Assembly: GCF_000959525.1 (NCBI RefSeq)
Contig: NZ_CP009832.1
Location: forward strand, 1,116,001-1,180,000
Source of the DNA: Burkholderia multivorans ATCC BAA-247
GTDB lineage: Bacteria; Pseudomonadota; Gammaproteobacteria; Burkholderiales; Burkholderiaceae
Reading direction: 5' to 3'
Length of the DNA stretch: 64,000 bases
Part shown: in pieces, positions 8,875-20,996 of the stretch
Layout: each line of letters opens with the position of its first letter
Position numbering within the stretch: position 1 is the stretch's first letter
Made by a program: the position numbers and the translations under genes
Notes under the pieces: generated by a model
Databases searched by the model: none
Seen by the model: only the letters and a program-made list of their open reading frames with translations
Told to the model about the DNA's origin: nothing

Positions 8875-9637
8875 GCGGTCCCCGCTCGGCGGATGCCGCG
8901 AGCGGCTGCAGCAGCACGAGCACCGCGCCCGCACCGCCGTCGTGGCCGCGCGCCTCGCAGAACGCGATCACTTCTTCCTTCTGCACGAGCCACGCACGGA
9001 CCTTGCCCTTCAGTACCGGCTCCTTGCCGATCGAGCCGAGCCCCTTGCCGTGGATCACGCGCAGGCAGCGCAGCCCCTTCTTGCCGGCTTCGCGGATGAA
9101 TTCGGCCAGCGCCTCGCGCGCCTCGTCGCGGCGCATCCCGTGCAGATCGAGTTGCGCCTGCACGATCCATGCGCCGCTGCGCAGCTTGCGCACGACGTCG
9201 CGGCTGATGCCGGGGCGGTGGTAATACAGCGATTCGTCGCTGTCGAGCAGCGTCTCGGGATCGAACTCGTCGGACAGCGTCGCGTTCAGCACCGCTTCCT
9301 CGTCGCGCTGCGTCTGCTTCGGCACGGGCGGCGGCGGCACGCGGCCGGACGCCGCGCGCGGCGGAGCGTTCAGCGGCCGCACGGCGCCGATCTCGTTGCG
9401 GAACAGGTTCGCGTCGGCTTCGGCCTGGCGCGCGGCCTTGACGGTTTCGACGCGCGTGCGCTCGCGGCGCTCGGCTTCGCCTTGCAGCGCCTGGCGCAAC
9501 GCGGCGAGGCCGGCGAGACCCTGGCCGCGCAATGCGGCCGGTTCGACGGCAGGCGGCGGCGCGACGGGCGCGGCGGCGGGACGGGCGGCGATCTGCCGCT
9601 TCGCGGGATCGCTCGGATGGGGCTGATTCTTCGCCAT
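8861..9637 (-). CDS. Smr/MutS2-domain endonuclease-like protein
   Basis: A 258-residue protein with a long charged, Ala/Pro-rich N-terminal region and a C-terminal Smr domain. The conserved Smr motifs LDLHGM and the loop RVIHGKGLG are visible, the residues associated with nicking activity or nucleic-acid binding in this family. The ATG at 9637 (MAKNQPHPSDP) was chosen because the longer frame reaches back over the trxB terminator. The stop overlaps the TRIC channel start, so the two are probably co-transcribed. Its exact role (DNA recombination control or ribosome rescue-type cleavage) is open. Confidence 0.85.
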   Translation of the reverse strand: MAKNQPHPSDPAKRQIAARPAAAPVAPPPAVEPAALRGQGLAGLAALRQALQGEAERRERTRVETVKAARQAEADANLFRNEIGAVRPLNAPPRAASGRVPPPPVPKQTQRDEEAVLNATLSDEFDPETLLDSDESLYYHRPGISRDVVRKLRSGAWIVQAQLDLHGMRRDEAREALAEFIREAGKKGLRCLRVIHGKGLGSIGKEPVLKGKVRAWLVQKEEVIAFCEARGHDGGAGAVLVLLQPLAASAERGPRAAS

Positions 9638-9675
9638 GATTCGATACGCAATGCAGCGCCGGGGCGCGCGGGCAC

Positions 9676-9704
9676 AAAAAAGCCGCTGCGCGACGGGCAG
9701 CGGC
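9676..9704 (-). terminator. Rho-independent terminator of trxB
   Basis: Read on the - strand, GCCGCTG pairs with CAGCGGC around a 9-base loop and is followed by six T. It lies between the trxB stop and the ATG of the Smr gene. Confidence 0.8.
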
Positions 9705-9769
9705 TCCGGCCTGGCCTGCTTCGCGGCAGCGGCCGCCATTGTAGCGCCCGACGCGGCGGCGCTTGCGGC

Positions 9770-10870
<1,101 letters not shown>

Positions 10871-11062
10871 TCAATCGGCGCGATAGCGTTTCGCCCGAAC
10901 TGCGCGCACGATGCGCGGTGCGCCGCCGGTCCGCTTCGGCATCCGGCCCGCCGATGTAACCGTCATTTACACTTGGGCGCCCGATGCAGCGTTTACAATA
11001 AGCGGGATCGAACGACAGGCGGGACGCGCGGCATGCGCGGCCCGTTCTCTTTATACGGATTC

Positions 11063-13372
11063 ATGGCAAAAGCTCCTTATTCCGCCCAGGCACAGGCGTT
11101 GCCGCACCGGATGTCGAAGCTCCTCATGGAGATCCGCTGGATTCTCCAGGTCGCGCTCTGCGCATTTCTCGTGATGGCGCTGCTCAGCTATAGCCGGCGC
11201 GATCCCAGCTGGACGCACGCCGCGCAGGTCGACCACATCTCGAACTGGGCCGGCCGCGTCGGCGCGTGGACGGCCGACATCGTGCTGCTGCTGTTCGGCC
11301 TGTCGGCGTACTGGCTGATCGTGCCGCTCGCGCGGCGCATCGCGGTCAACTATCGGCGCATCACGCGCCACGACGCGCTTGCCGACGAGCCCGAGCGGCC
11401 GATCGGCTGGCTCACCGAGATCTTCGCGTTCGTGCTTGTCGTGCTCGCGTGCGACGGCATCGAGGCGCTGCGCATGTGGTCGCTGAAGGTGCAGCTGCCG
11501 CGCGCGCCGGGCGGCGTCGTCGGCGAGGCCGTCGCGGGCGCGATGTCGCATGCGTTCGGCTTCACGGGCGGCACGCTGCTGCTGCTGATCGCGCTCGCGA
11601 TCGGCCTGTCGCTGTATTTCCGCTTCTCGTGGCTGGCCGTCGCCGAGCGTGTCGGCGGCGCGATCCTGTCCGCGGTGAACGTCGCGAAGCTGCGCCGCGA
11701 GGCCGAGCGCGACCGCAAGCTCGGCGAAGCCGCGGCGGTGCGCCGCGAGGGCAAGGTCGAGGAAGAGCGCGTGCGCATCGAGGATCACGAGCCGGTGACG
11801 ATCGTGCCGCCGGTCGTCACGCCGGCCAAGTCCGAGCGCGTCGAGCGCGAGCGTCAGGTGCCGCTGTTTACCGACCTGCCGGGCGACTCGACGCTGCCGC
11901 CCGTGTCGCTGCTCGATCCTGCGCCGAAGACGCAGGAATCGATCTCCGCCGATACGCTCGAATTCACGTCGCGGCTGATCGAAAAGAAGCTGAAGGACTT
12001 CGGCGTCGAGGCGAGCGTCGTCGCCGCGTATCCGGGCCCGGTCGTCACGCGCTACGAGATCGAACCGGCCACCGGCGTGAAGGGCAGCCAGATCGTGAAC
12101 CTCGCGAAGGATCTCGCGCGTTCGCTGTCGCTCGTGTCGATCCGCGTCGTCGAGACGATTCCGGGCAAGAACTACATGGCGCTCGAACTGCCGAACCAGC
12201 GCCGCCAGACGGTGTACCTGTCCGAGATCATCGGCTCCGAGGTCTATGCGGCCGCGCCGTCCGCGCTGACGCTGAGCCTCGGCAAGGACATCAGCGGCAA
12301 GCCGGTGTGCGCCGATCTCGCGAAGATGCCGCACCTGCTGGTCGCCGGCACGACGGGCTCGGGCAAGTCGGTCGGCATCAACGCGATGATCCTGTCGCTG
12401 CTGTACAAGGCCACCGCCGAGCAGGTGCGGCTGATCCTGATCGATCCGAAGATGCTCGAAATGAGCGTCTACGAAGGCATTCCGCATCTGCTGTGTCCGG
12501 TCGTCACCGACATGCGTCAGGCGGGCCATGCGCTGAACTGGACCGTCGCCGAGATGGAGCGCCGCTACAAGCTGATGAGCAAGCTCGGCGTGCGCAATCT
12601 CGCGGGCTACAACAACAAGATCGACGAAGCGGCCAAGCGCGAGGAAAAGATTCCGAATCCGTTCAGCCTGACGCCCGAGGATCCGGAGCCGCTCGGCCGG
12701 CTGCCGAACATCGTCGTCGTGATCGACGAGCTCGCCGATCTGATGATGGTCGTCGGCAAGAAGGTCGAAGAGTTGATCGCGCGGATCGCGCAGAAGGCGC
12801 GCGCGGCCGGCATCCATCTGATCCTCGCGACGCAGCGTCCGTCGGTCGACGTGATCACCGGCCTGATCAAGGCGAACGTGCCGACGCGGATCGCGTTCCA
12901 GGTGTCGTCGAAGATCGACTCGCGCACGATTCTCGACCAGATGGGCGCCGAGTCGCTGCTCGGGATGGGCGACATGCTGTACCTGCCGCCGGGCACCGGG
13001 CTGCCGGTGCGCGTGCATGGTGCTTTCGTCGCCGACGACGAAGTGCATCGCGTCGTCGAGAAGCTCAAGGAGCAGGGCGAGCCGAATTACGTCGAGGGCC
13101 TGCTTGAAGGCGGCACCGCCGACGGCGACGAGGGCTCGGCCGGCGCGGGAACCGGCGAAGCCGGCGCGGAGTCTGATCCGCTGTACGACCAGGCGGTCGA
13201 GATCGTGATCAAGAACCGCCGCGCATCGATCTCGCTCGTGCAGCGTCATCTGCGGATCGGCTACAACCGCGCGGCACGGCTGCTGGAGCAGATGGAGCAG
13301 TCGGGGCTCGTGTCGGCGATGTCGTCGAGCGGCAACCGCGAAATTCTTGTGCCGGTACGCGACGCGGAATGA
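11063..13372 (+). CDS. ftsK: DNA translocase FtsK
   Basis: Septum-anchored motor that pumps chromosome termini and aids dimer resolution at division. It has 769 residues from the ATG at 11063 ([11 protein letters not shown]). The N-terminal 200 residues contain four membrane helices, followed by a charged linker and the RecA-like motor. Walker A is [15 protein letters not shown] (about 429-443) and Walker B is [14 protein letters not shown]. The C-terminal gamma winged-helix domain ([33 protein letters not shown]), which reads the KOPS polarity sequences, is complete. Many longer in-frame starts exist upstream but lack membrane-protein character. The stop codon lies just before lolA. Confidence 0.96.
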   Translation: MAKAPYSAQAQALPHRMSKLLMEIRWILQVALCAFLVMALLSYSRRDPSWTHAAQVDHISNWAGRVGAWTADIVLLLFGLSAYWLIVPLARRIAVNYRRITRHDALADEPERPIGWLTEIFAFVLVVLACDGIEALRMWSLKVQLPRAPGGVVGEAVAGAMSHAFGFTGGTLLLLIALAIGLSLYFRFSWLAVAERVGGAILSAVNVAKLRREAERDRKLGEAAAVRREGKVEEERVRIEDHEPVTIVPPVVTPAKSERVERERQVPLFTDLPGDSTLPPVSLLDPAPKTQESISADTLEFTSRLIEKKLKDFGVEASVVAAYPGPVVTRYEIEPATGVKGSQIVNLAKDLARSLSLVSIRVVETIPGKNYMALELPNQRRQTVYLSEIIGSEVYAAAPSALTLSLGKDISGKPVCADLAKMPHLLVAGTTGSGKSVGINAMILSLLYKATAEQVRLILIDPKMLEMSVYEGIPHLLCPVVTDMRQAGHALNWTVAEMERRYKLMSKLGVRNLAGYNNKIDEAAKREEKIPNPFSLTPEDPEPLGRLPNIVVVIDELADLMMVVGKKVEELIARIAQKARAAGIHLILATQRPSVDVITGLIKANVPTRIAFQVSSKIDSRTILDQMGAESLLGMGDMLYLPPGTGLPVRVHGAFVADDEVHRVVEKLKEQGEPNYVEGLLEGGTADGDEGSAGAGTGEAGAESDPLYDQAVEIVIKNRRASISLVQRHLRIGYNRAARLLEQMEQSGLVSAMSSSGNREILVPVRDAE

Positions 13373-13419
13373 AGTCTGCGGCGCCCGCGGCGCCGGCCAC
13401 CCACGGAGAAAACCGCATC

Positions 13420-14109
13420 ATGCAGCAACTTTCGTTCGTCCCTTCCCTTCGTTCGACGCGCCGCTGGCTCGGCGCCGCGCTCGCCGGCGCGTCGCTGATG
13501 CTCGCGGCCACGCACGCGTTCGCGGGCGGCACCGAGCAGCTGAAGGCGTTCGTGGCGCAAGTGCGCTCGGCGAAGGGCGACTTCACGCAGCAGATCGTCA
13601 AGGCGCCGGCCAAGGGCGCGAGCGCCGCGCAGGCCGCGCCGAAGCCCACCGACAATTCGAGCGGCACGTTCGTGTTCTCGCGTCCCGGCAAGTTCATCTG
13701 GACGTACCAGAAGCCGTACCAGCAGGTGCTGCAGGCCGACGGCGACAAGCTCTACGTGTACGACCGCGATCTGAACCAGGTCACCGAGCGCAAGCTGAAC
13801 GGCGCGCTCGGCGCGAGCCCCGCCGCGATCCTGTTCGGCAGCAACGATCTCGACAAGAGCTACACGCTGCGCGACGCCGGCGAGAAGGGCGGCATCGAAT
13901 GGCTCGAGATGCTGCCGAAGGCGCAGGACACGCAGTTCCAGCGAATCGGCATCGGCTTCAAGAACGGCACGCTCGCGGCGATGGAGCTGCACGACGTGTT
14001 CGGCAACGTCACGCTGCTCACGTTCTCGAACATCCAGACCAATCCGCCGCTGAAGGCCGACACGTTCAAGTTCGTCGTGCCGAAGGGCGCGGACGTGATC
14101 ACCGGCTGA
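13420..14109 (+). CDS. lolA: Outer-membrane lipoprotein carrier protein LolA
   Basis: Periplasmic chaperone that ferries lipoproteins from LolCDE to LolB. It has 229 residues with a signal peptide ending in ATHAFA; the mature part starts [22 protein letters not shown]. The LolA fold signatures ([22 protein letters not shown] and [20 protein letters not shown]) are clear. The ATG at 13420 has GGAGAA nine bases upstream; an earlier in-frame ATG at 13369 overlaps the ftsK stop and would spoil the signal peptide. It lies 47 bp after ftsK, presumably on the same transcript as ftsK and rarA. Confidence 0.94.
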   Translation: MQQLSFVPSLRSTRRWLGAALAGASLMLAATHAFAGGTEQLKAFVAQVRSAKGDFTQQIVKAPAKGASAAQAAPKPTDNSSGTFVFSRPGKFIWTYQKPYQQVLQADGDKLYVYDRDLNQVTERKLNGALGASPAAILFGSNDLDKSYTLRDAGEKGGIEWLEMLPKAQDTQFQRIGIGFKNGTLAAMELHDVFGNVTLLTFSNIQTNPPLKADTFKFVVPKGADVITG

Positions 14110-14257
14110 GCGGCGCGCCGCTCGCACCGACCACGGGCCTGCCGGCAACGGCAGGCCCGTGTCGTTTCCGGGCACGGCGGGCGCGTCGCGCGACTGTCAT
14201 AATGTCGGGTCCGGCGGCCGCGTTCGGCCGCTACCGTTTGTTGTGGAGCGAGGGTTC

Positions 14258-15568
14258 ATGTCCGACCTGTTTCAAGTCGAGCCGCGCCGTCCGCTCGCCG
14301 AGGCGCTGCGGCCGAAAACGCTCGCCGACGTGATCGGCCAGACGCATTTGCTCGGCGAAGGCAAGCCGCTGCGGCTCGCGTTCGAATCCGGCAAGCCGCA
14401 TTCGATGATCCTCTGGGGGCCGCCCGGCGTCGGCAAGACGACGCTCGCACGGCTCACCGCGCTCGCGTTCGACTGCGAGTTCATCGCGCTGTCCGCGGTG
14501 CTCGGCGGCGTGAAGGACATCCGCGAGGCGATGGATCAGGCGAAGGAGACGCTGAACCGCACGGGCCGCCACACGATCCTGTTCGTCGACGAAATCCACC
14601 GCTTCAACAAAGGGCAGCAGGACGCGTTGCTGCCGTTCGTCGAGTCGGGGCTCGTCACGTTCATCGGCGCGACCACCGAGAATCCGAGCTTCGAGGTCAA
14701 CTCCGCACTGCTGTCGCGTGCGCAGGTGTACGTGCTGAAATCGCTGACCGACGACGAAATGCGGCAGCTGCTCAAGCGCGCGCAGCAGATCGCGCTCGAC
14801 GGTCTCGAATTCGACGACAAGGCGGTCGATACGCTGATCGGCTATGCGGACGGCGACGCGCGGCGCTTTCTGAACCTGCTCGAGCAGGCGCAGACGGCCG
14901 CGTCCTCGGCCGGCGTGACGACGATCGATGCGGACTTCGTCGGCAGCGCGATGACGCTGAACGCGCGCCGCTTCGACAAGGGCGGCGACAACTTCTACGA
15001 CCAGATCTCGGCGCTGCACAAGTCGGTGCGCGGATCGAGCCCGGACGGCGCGCTGTACTGGTTCTGCCGGATGGTCGACGGCGGCGCCGATCCGAAGTAC
15101 CTCGCGCGCCGGATCGTGCGCATGGCATGGGAAGACATCGGGCTTGCCGATCCGCGCGCGCTGCAGATCGCGAACGACGCGGCCGAGACGTACGAGCGGC
15201 TCGGGTCGCCGGAAGGCGAACTCGCGCTCGCGCAGGCCGTGATCTATCTCGCGTGCGCCGCGAAGAGCAATGCGGGCTACAACGCGTTCAACCAGGCGAT
15301 GGCGTTCGTGAAGCAGGACAAGTCGCGCGAGGTGCCCGTGCATCTGCGCAATGCGCCGACGAAGCTGATGAAGGAGCTCGGCTACGGTCACGCGTATCGC
15401 TACGCGCACGACGAGCCGAACGCGTATGCGGCCGGCGAGACCTACCTGCCGGACGGCATGCGCGAGCCGCACTGGTACAAGCCGGTGCCGCGCGGGCTCG
15501 AATCGAAGATCGCGGACAAGCTCGCATGGCTGCGCGAGCTCGATCGCGAGGCCGGCAAGAAGGACTGA
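14258..15568 (+). CDS. rarA: Replication-associated recombination protein RarA (MgsA)
   Basis: AAA+ ATPase that acts at stalled replication forks; homologue of the clamp-loader-like WRNIP1/Mgs1 family. It has 436 residues, the usual length. It carries RPKTLADVIGQTHLLG, Walker A GPPGVGKTTLARL, Walker B ILFVDEIHRFNKGQQDALLP and sensor 1 FIGATTENPSFEVN. The C-terminal MgsA tetramerisation region (RRIVRMAWEDIGLADPRALQIANDA and AKSNAGYNAFNQAM) is complete. The start ATG at 14258 was chosen for the conserved MSDLFQVEPRRPLAEALRP. It follows lolA by 148 bp and is 690 bp upstream of serS. Confidence 0.95.
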   Translation: MSDLFQVEPRRPLAEALRPKTLADVIGQTHLLGEGKPLRLAFESGKPHSMILWGPPGVGKTTLARLTALAFDCEFIALSAVLGGVKDIREAMDQAKETLNRTGRHTILFVDEIHRFNKGQQDALLPFVESGLVTFIGATTENPSFEVNSALLSRAQVYVLKSLTDDEMRQLLKRAQQIALDGLEFDDKAVDTLIGYADGDARRFLNLLEQAQTAASSAGVTTIDADFVGSAMTLNARRFDKGGDNFYDQISALHKSVRGSSPDGALYWFCRMVDGGADPKYLARRIVRMAWEDIGLADPRALQIANDAAETYERLGSPEGELALAQAVIYLACAAKSNAGYNAFNQAMAFVKQDKSREVPVHLRNAPTKLMKELGYGHAYRYAHDEPNAYAAGETYLPDGMREPHWYKPVPRGLESKIADKLAWLRELDREAGKKD

Positions 15569-15580
15569 TGGCGCGGCGCG

Positions 15581-15847
15581 TCAGCGCTTGCGGTGCGGCT
15601 GCTTCGTCCAGTAACCGAACGGCTCCTCGTGGCAGTCGATGTCGAGTTCGGCGACACGCGTGTGCAGGCGCGCCTGCGCGTCGGCGATCGCGGCGTTATA
15701 GATCGCCGGCGCGATTTCGTCGACGAAGAAGTTCAGCAATGCGCCCGCCTGAATGTTGCCGATCGGCTCGTCCAGGTTTTCTGTGAAATAGCGTTGCAGC
15801 GACGCGATCGCGCGGTCGCGTACGTCCTTGTCGAGTTCGATGGGCAT
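15581..15847 (-). CDS. DUF2164 family protein
   Basis: A small acidic cytoplasmic protein of 88 residues: MPIELDKDVRDRAIASLQRY at the start, then NIQAGALLNFFVDEIAPAIYNAAIADA and a C-terminal DCHEEPFGYW. This matches the DUF2164 family, whose function is unknown. The ATG at 15847 is preferred to longer upstream in-frame starts because those add an Arg-rich, non-conserved stretch. It converges with rarA, 12 bp apart, with no intervening terminator that I can see. Confidence 0.8.
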   Translation of the reverse strand: MPIELDKDVRDRAIASLQRYFTENLDEPIGNIQAGALLNFFVDEIAPAIYNAAIADAQARLHTRVAELDIDCHEEPFGYWTKQPHRKR

Positions 15848-16059
15848 CGGTCCTGGCCTCTGTGATCGGGTGGCGCCCGGAGGGCGGCGGAGCGCGGCGC
15901 ACTCCCGCACGGTGCGGGCGTTGCGGCGGGCGCGGTTCGGCCGACGACGGCCGTGTGCCGCGCGGTCCCGCGACACGCGCTTGTTCGATACTGCCACCGC
16001 CCGAGGTTTTCCGTCATCGTCCGCCCGGCCGATGCGTTGGCGGTGCCGCCGTGCGTTAG

Positions 16060-17397
<1,338 letters not shown>

Positions 17398-17449
17398 CGG
17401 CGCGCGACGATGCGCATGCCAGGCCCGCAAAAAAATTTGCAAAAAGGGC

Positions 17450-17479
17450 TTGGAAGTTTCGCAGAGTTCGTTCTATAAT
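17450..17479 (+). promoter_or_regulatory. Promoter of tRNA-Ser(CGA)
   Basis: TTGGAA (17450-17455), an 18-bp spacer and a perfect TATAAT (17474-17479) lie 47 bp upstream of the mature tRNA 5' end, inside an AT-rich patch that follows serS. Confidence 0.75.
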
Positions 17480-17526
17480 CTTTGCTTTCCCGGAAACGAC
17501 CAACCGGGAAATGAAGCAGCAAGGAA

Positions 17527-17617
<91 letters not shown>

Positions 17618-17627
17618 AAATACGAAG

Positions 17628-17658
17628 CCCCTTGATCCGAAAGGATCAAGGGGTTTTT
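17628..17658 (+). terminator. Terminator of tRNA-Ser(CGA)
   Basis: An 11-bp perfect stem CCCCTTGATCC/GGATCAAGGGG closed by a GAAA tetraloop and followed by TTTTT. It lies 10 bp after the tRNA and 20 bp before the convergent alkB stop. Confidence 0.93.
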
Positions 17659-17677
17659 CGTTTTGGCCGTGCATCGA

Positions 17678-18838
17678 TCACGCCGGCGCCGGATACTGCG
17701 CGAGCACCTTCTCGCGAATCGACGGCTTGATGTTCGACTGCGCCATGTTGCCGCGGTAATGCGCGACGACGCGCGGGTTCATCACGCGATACCAGAGCGG
17801 CGGCACGTACGCGAGCAGGATCATCGTCGCGTAGCCGGCCGGCAATTGCGGCGCGTCGTCGAAGTGGCGCAGCGCCTGATACGAACGCGTCGGATTCGCG
17901 TGATGGTCCGCGTGTCGCTGCAGCTGATACAGGAACAGGTTCGTGACGACGTGATTGCTGTTCCACGAATGCTGCGGCGTGCAGCGCTCGTAGCGACCGT
18001 TCGGCAGCCTGCGCCGGCCGAGCCCGTAGTGCTCGACGTAGTTCACGACTTCGAGCAGCGACGCGCCGTACACGGCCTGGATCACGAGGAACGGGATCGC
18101 CACCACGCCGCCGATCGCAATCGCGATACCCCATACGACCAGCGTCATCGCCCACGCATGCAGCACCTCGTTGCGCCAGGTCCAAGGCGAGCGGCCGAGC
18201 CGCGCGAGACGCGTGCGTTCGAGCCGCCACGCGGAGCGCACGCTGCCGACGACGGTACGCGGCAGGAACGCCCAGAACGATTCGCCGTAACGCGCGCTCG
18301 CGGGATCCTCGGCGGTCGCGACGCGCACGTGATGACCGCGGTTGTGCTCGACGAAGAAGTGGCCGTATGCGACCGGCGCCAGCGTAATCTTCGCGAGCCA
18401 GCGCTCGAAGCGGTTCGTCTTGTGCCCGAGCTCGTGCGCGGTGTTGATCGAGATGCCGGTCGCCGCGCCAAGCGACAGCGCGAAGCCGACGTAGTCGTGC
18501 CACGCCAGCGCATGCGTGCCGACGATCCGTACGCACATGAAGAACGCGACATACTCGACGAGCGTCGCAAGATAGACGATCAAGCGGTAGTAGCGCTCGC
18601 GTTCGAGGTGCGGCACGACGTCTTCGGGCGGGTTGTCGCGGTCGTCGCCGATGAGCGTGTCGAGAACCGGAATGACGCCGAACGCGAACAGCGGGCCGAA
18701 CCACCAGAACACGTGAAGCCCCGTCGACAGCGCGAGCTGTGCGGCGAAGATCGGCAGCGTGATCGTCAGCGCGCCCAGCAGCCATAGATAACGTTTGCCA
18801 TCCGACCAGCTCGAGGCCGGTGCGTCGGTCGTTGCCAT
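17678..18838 (-). CDS. alkB: Alkane 1-monooxygenase (AlkB-type, membrane di-iron)
   Basis: Inner-membrane non-haem di-iron enzyme that hydroxylates terminal carbons of medium-chain alkanes using rubredoxin as electron donor. It has 386 residues with about six membrane helices. All family histidine boxes are present: HELGHK, EHNRGHH, LQRHADHH, plus the AlkB-specific NYVEHYGL. No rubredoxin or rubredoxin reductase gene lies beside it, so electrons must come from genes elsewhere. It stands alone, converging on tRNA-Ser. The family is certain; alkane chain range cannot be read from the sequence. Confidence 0.94.
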   Translation of the reverse strand: MATTDAPASSWSDGKRYLWLLGALTITLPIFAAQLALSTGLHVFWWFGPLFAFGVIPVLDTLIGDDRDNPPEDVVPHLERERYYRLIVYLATLVEYVAFFMCVRIVGTHALAWHDYVGFALSLGAATGISINTAHELGHKTNRFERWLAKITLAPVAYGHFFVEHNRGHHVRVATAEDPASARYGESFWAFLPRTVVGSVRSAWRLERTRLARLGRSPWTWRNEVLHAWAMTLVVWGIAIAIGGVVAIPFLVIQAVYGASLLEVVNYVEHYGLGRRRLPNGRYERCTPQHSWNSNHVVTNLFLYQLQRHADHHANPTRSYQALRHFDDAPQLPAGYATMILLAYVPPLWYRVMNPRVVAHYRGNMAQSNIKPSIREKVLAQYPAPA

Positions 18839-19520
18839 CGTCTCCCTCCAGTCGGCCGGATCGTATGCGGCGGTGCATCGTCCGGTCCGTTACGGTTTTG
18901 TGCGGATCCTCGTCGGCCGGGGTGCGCGTGCAAGGCGCGAGATCGTCGCCCGGTTCTGCCGTTATATGACCCGTGCGCGCGCTTTCCAAACGCCGCCGCT
19001 AGGCGCGAAACTCCAAACGCGCCGCGGTGCGTGCGCCGCGCGTACAAGCGGCCGCGTGCGCCGATTGAAACGCGACGGCGCAGGGTGAATCGTCGTGCGT
19101 AGTAGCCGTATCGTCGGATGAATCGAGCGGAGACACTCCCGCTCAATCGCAAGCGCATCGCGACAACAAATGTTGCGCCGCAATATCGGGCATACCTTCA
19201 CGGTCTCGCCGGTGTACTTTCCCCGCCGTGTATTACTGCCGATTACAACACGCGCGCCGACATCGTTTCGAAAGAATTCCCACCTACCCGCGCGTATCAA
19301 CGCGCACGCCGATCGCCGCAGCGATAACCGGCGCGCATGACGCACCTCCCGCCGCGCATCGACACGCGATGCTGCACATGCACATCGCCGCCTGCGAAAC
19401 GCGCAACGGACGTTGCCTGCCGCCTTTCGATCGGCGCCGCCATTTGAAAATAACGATTTGACTCATGCCCCGCTTTCGGTTGAAGCTAATAGCTTGCTGT
19501 CCGAAGGGGGCTGTGCCTGC
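18839..19520. other. Non-coding gap between alkB and the GNAT gene
   Basis: About 680 bp without a supportable gene. It must hold the promoter of alkB (left) and of the acetyltransferase (right). It is lower in G+C than neighbouring coding DNA toward 19140-19300 and 19440-19500. TTGACT at 19458-19463 is a possible -35 box, but no -10 box stands at normal spacing. I see no RNA gene or repeat in it. Confidence 0.4.
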
Positions 19521-20033
19521 ATGAGTTCGACCTTGACCGTTCGTCGTATCGCCGCCGACCAGGGCGACGTGTATCGCGAACTGCGCGCGGCGTCGCTGCG
19601 CGAGCCCTACGCACCGGGCGAAGCGCCGGAGGCCGAATTGCTGAACGTCGATTCGGACGCCGCGGCGGCCATCGCTGCGCAGCGCGCCGCATCCGACACG
19701 TCGACGACCTTCGTGCTCTACACGGAAGGCCATCCTGCCGGCATGATCGGCGCCTACTTCGACAACTCGCCCGAGCGGCGCGCGTTCGTCAGCGAACTGT
19801 GGGTCGCGCATGCCGTGCGTCATCTGCGCGGCGGCGTGCTGCTGGTCGAGACGGCGACCGGCTGGCTCGCCGAGCGCGGCGCCCAGGACGTCTATGCCTG
19901 GATCGCCGACGCGAACCGGAACGCGATCCGTTTCTACGAGCGCGTCGGTTTCAGCAACACCGGCGAACACGCGCCGATCGTGCGCATGCCGGGCGCGCTG
20001 AAGTCGCTGTTCGTGTCGCACGTCAAGCCGTGA
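19521..20033 (+). CDS. GNAT-family N-acetyltransferase
   Basis: A 170-residue cytoplasmic acetyltransferase of the Gcn5-related superfamily. The N-terminal RRIAADQGDVYRELRAASL, central strand FVSELWVAHAVRHLRGGVLLVE and C-terminal ANRNAIRFYERVGFSNTGEH are typical motifs; the last is motif B with the tyrosine that commonly protonates CoA. The acetyl-CoA binding loop (R/Q-x-x-G-x-G/A) appears as VRHLRGGVL. The substrate is unknown. It lies 130 bp upstream of minC, in the same direction. Confidence 0.8.
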   Translation: MSSTLTVRRIAADQGDVYRELRAASLREPYAPGEAPEAELLNVDSDAAAAIAAQRAASDTSTTFVLYTEGHPAGMIGAYFDNSPERRAFVSELWVAHAVRHLRGGVLLVETATGWLAERGAQDVYAWIADANRNAIRFYERVGFSNTGEHAPIVRMPGALKSLFVSHVKP

Positions 20034-20163
20034 ACCGGCATCCTTCCCGTGGCCGCTGCGCGCAGTGAGCGGCGCACCGGGGCCGCGCATCGCGGCCGCC
20101 CAAAAATGATGGCTGCGCGCGTGGACGCCTGTAAAATACGCAAAAATTTTTTGCAGAGTGTCC

Positions 20164-20937
20164 ATGTCGCTTAAAAAATCGCCATTCTTCGAGCTGCGCA
20201 GCGGATCGGTCGATACGTTGCTGTTCACCGTGAAGACGACCGATCTCGATGCGTTGCGTGCCGAACTGGTCAAACGCTTCGAAGCGACTCCCGAGTTTTT
20301 CGCCGACGATGTCGTCGCCATCGACGTCCGCCGCCTCGCGGACGGCGAGCGCGTCGCGCTGGCCGACATCCGGCAGATGCTGAGCGACGTGCGGATGCGC
20401 CCGGTGGGCGTCGTCGCGCTTGCCACGCAGGGCTGGGCGACGGAAGCCGGTCTGCCGCTGCTCGAGGCGCGCGATCGCCGCGCGCCGGCTGCAAAAGCGG
20501 CCGACGAAGCGGAGCCCGCCGCGGTGCCGGCTGTCGAAGCCGCCGCTGCACCGGCAGCGGAACCGACGCCGGAGCCCGGCGCGGCGTCGCAGCCGGCGGG
20601 CGTTCAGACGCTCGTGATCGACCGGCCGCTGCGCTCGGGGCAGCAGATTTACGCGAAAGGAGACCTCGTGGTGCTCGCGCCGGTCAGTCACGGCGCCGAA
20701 ATCATCGCGGAAGGCAACATCCACATCTACGCGCCGTTGCGCGGCCGCGCACTCGCGGGCGTGCACGGCAATCACGACGCGCGCATCTTCTGCACGTGTC
20801 TCGAGCCGGAACTGATTTCGATCGCGGGTATCTATCGAACGACCGAGAACCCGCTGCCCGCAGACGTACTGGGCAAATCGGTGCAGATCCGGCTCGAAGA
20901 GGAAAAACTGATGATCGAACCGCTGCGCCTCACGTGA
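20164..20937 (+). CDS. minC: Septum site-determining protein MinC
   Basis: Division inhibitor that, with MinD, blocks FtsZ ring assembly near the poles. It has 257 residues: an N-terminal FtsZ-inhibiting domain (about 1-100), an Ala/Pro/Glu-rich linker (about 105-145), and a C-terminal beta-helix domain with [23 protein letters not shown] and the conserved [19 protein letters not shown]. The ATG at 20164 ([17 protein letters not shown]) is preferred to an in-frame GTG two codons earlier. It is the first gene of minCDE. Confidence 0.95.
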   Translation: MSLKKSPFFELRSGSVDTLLFTVKTTDLDALRAELVKRFEATPEFFADDVVAIDVRRLADGERVALADIRQMLSDVRMRPVGVVALATQGWATEAGLPLLEARDRRAPAAKAADEAEPAAVPAVEAAAAPAAEPTPEPGAASQPAGVQTLVIDRPLRSGQQIYAKGDLVVLAPVSHGAEIIAEGNIHIYAPLRGRALAGVHGNHDARIFCTCLEPELISIAGIYRTTENPLPADVLGKSVQIRLEEEKLMIEPLRLT

Positions 20938-20996
20938 TGCATACGGTGCGCTCCGGATCGATCGGCTCTCATTGACGAACACAGGGTATTGGGTAA

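Noticed and set aside
10966-10999. TTTACA and TACAAT as an ftsK promoter
   Set aside because: The spacer would be 22 bp, too long for sigma-70.
11051-13249. A 732-codon open frame opposite ftsK
   Set aside because: Antisense shadow of FtsK; no ribosome site or recognisable domain.
13369-13422. Earlier lolA start overlapping the ftsK stop
   Set aside because: It adds 17 residues in front of the signal peptide and has no ribosome site; the ATG at 13420 has both.
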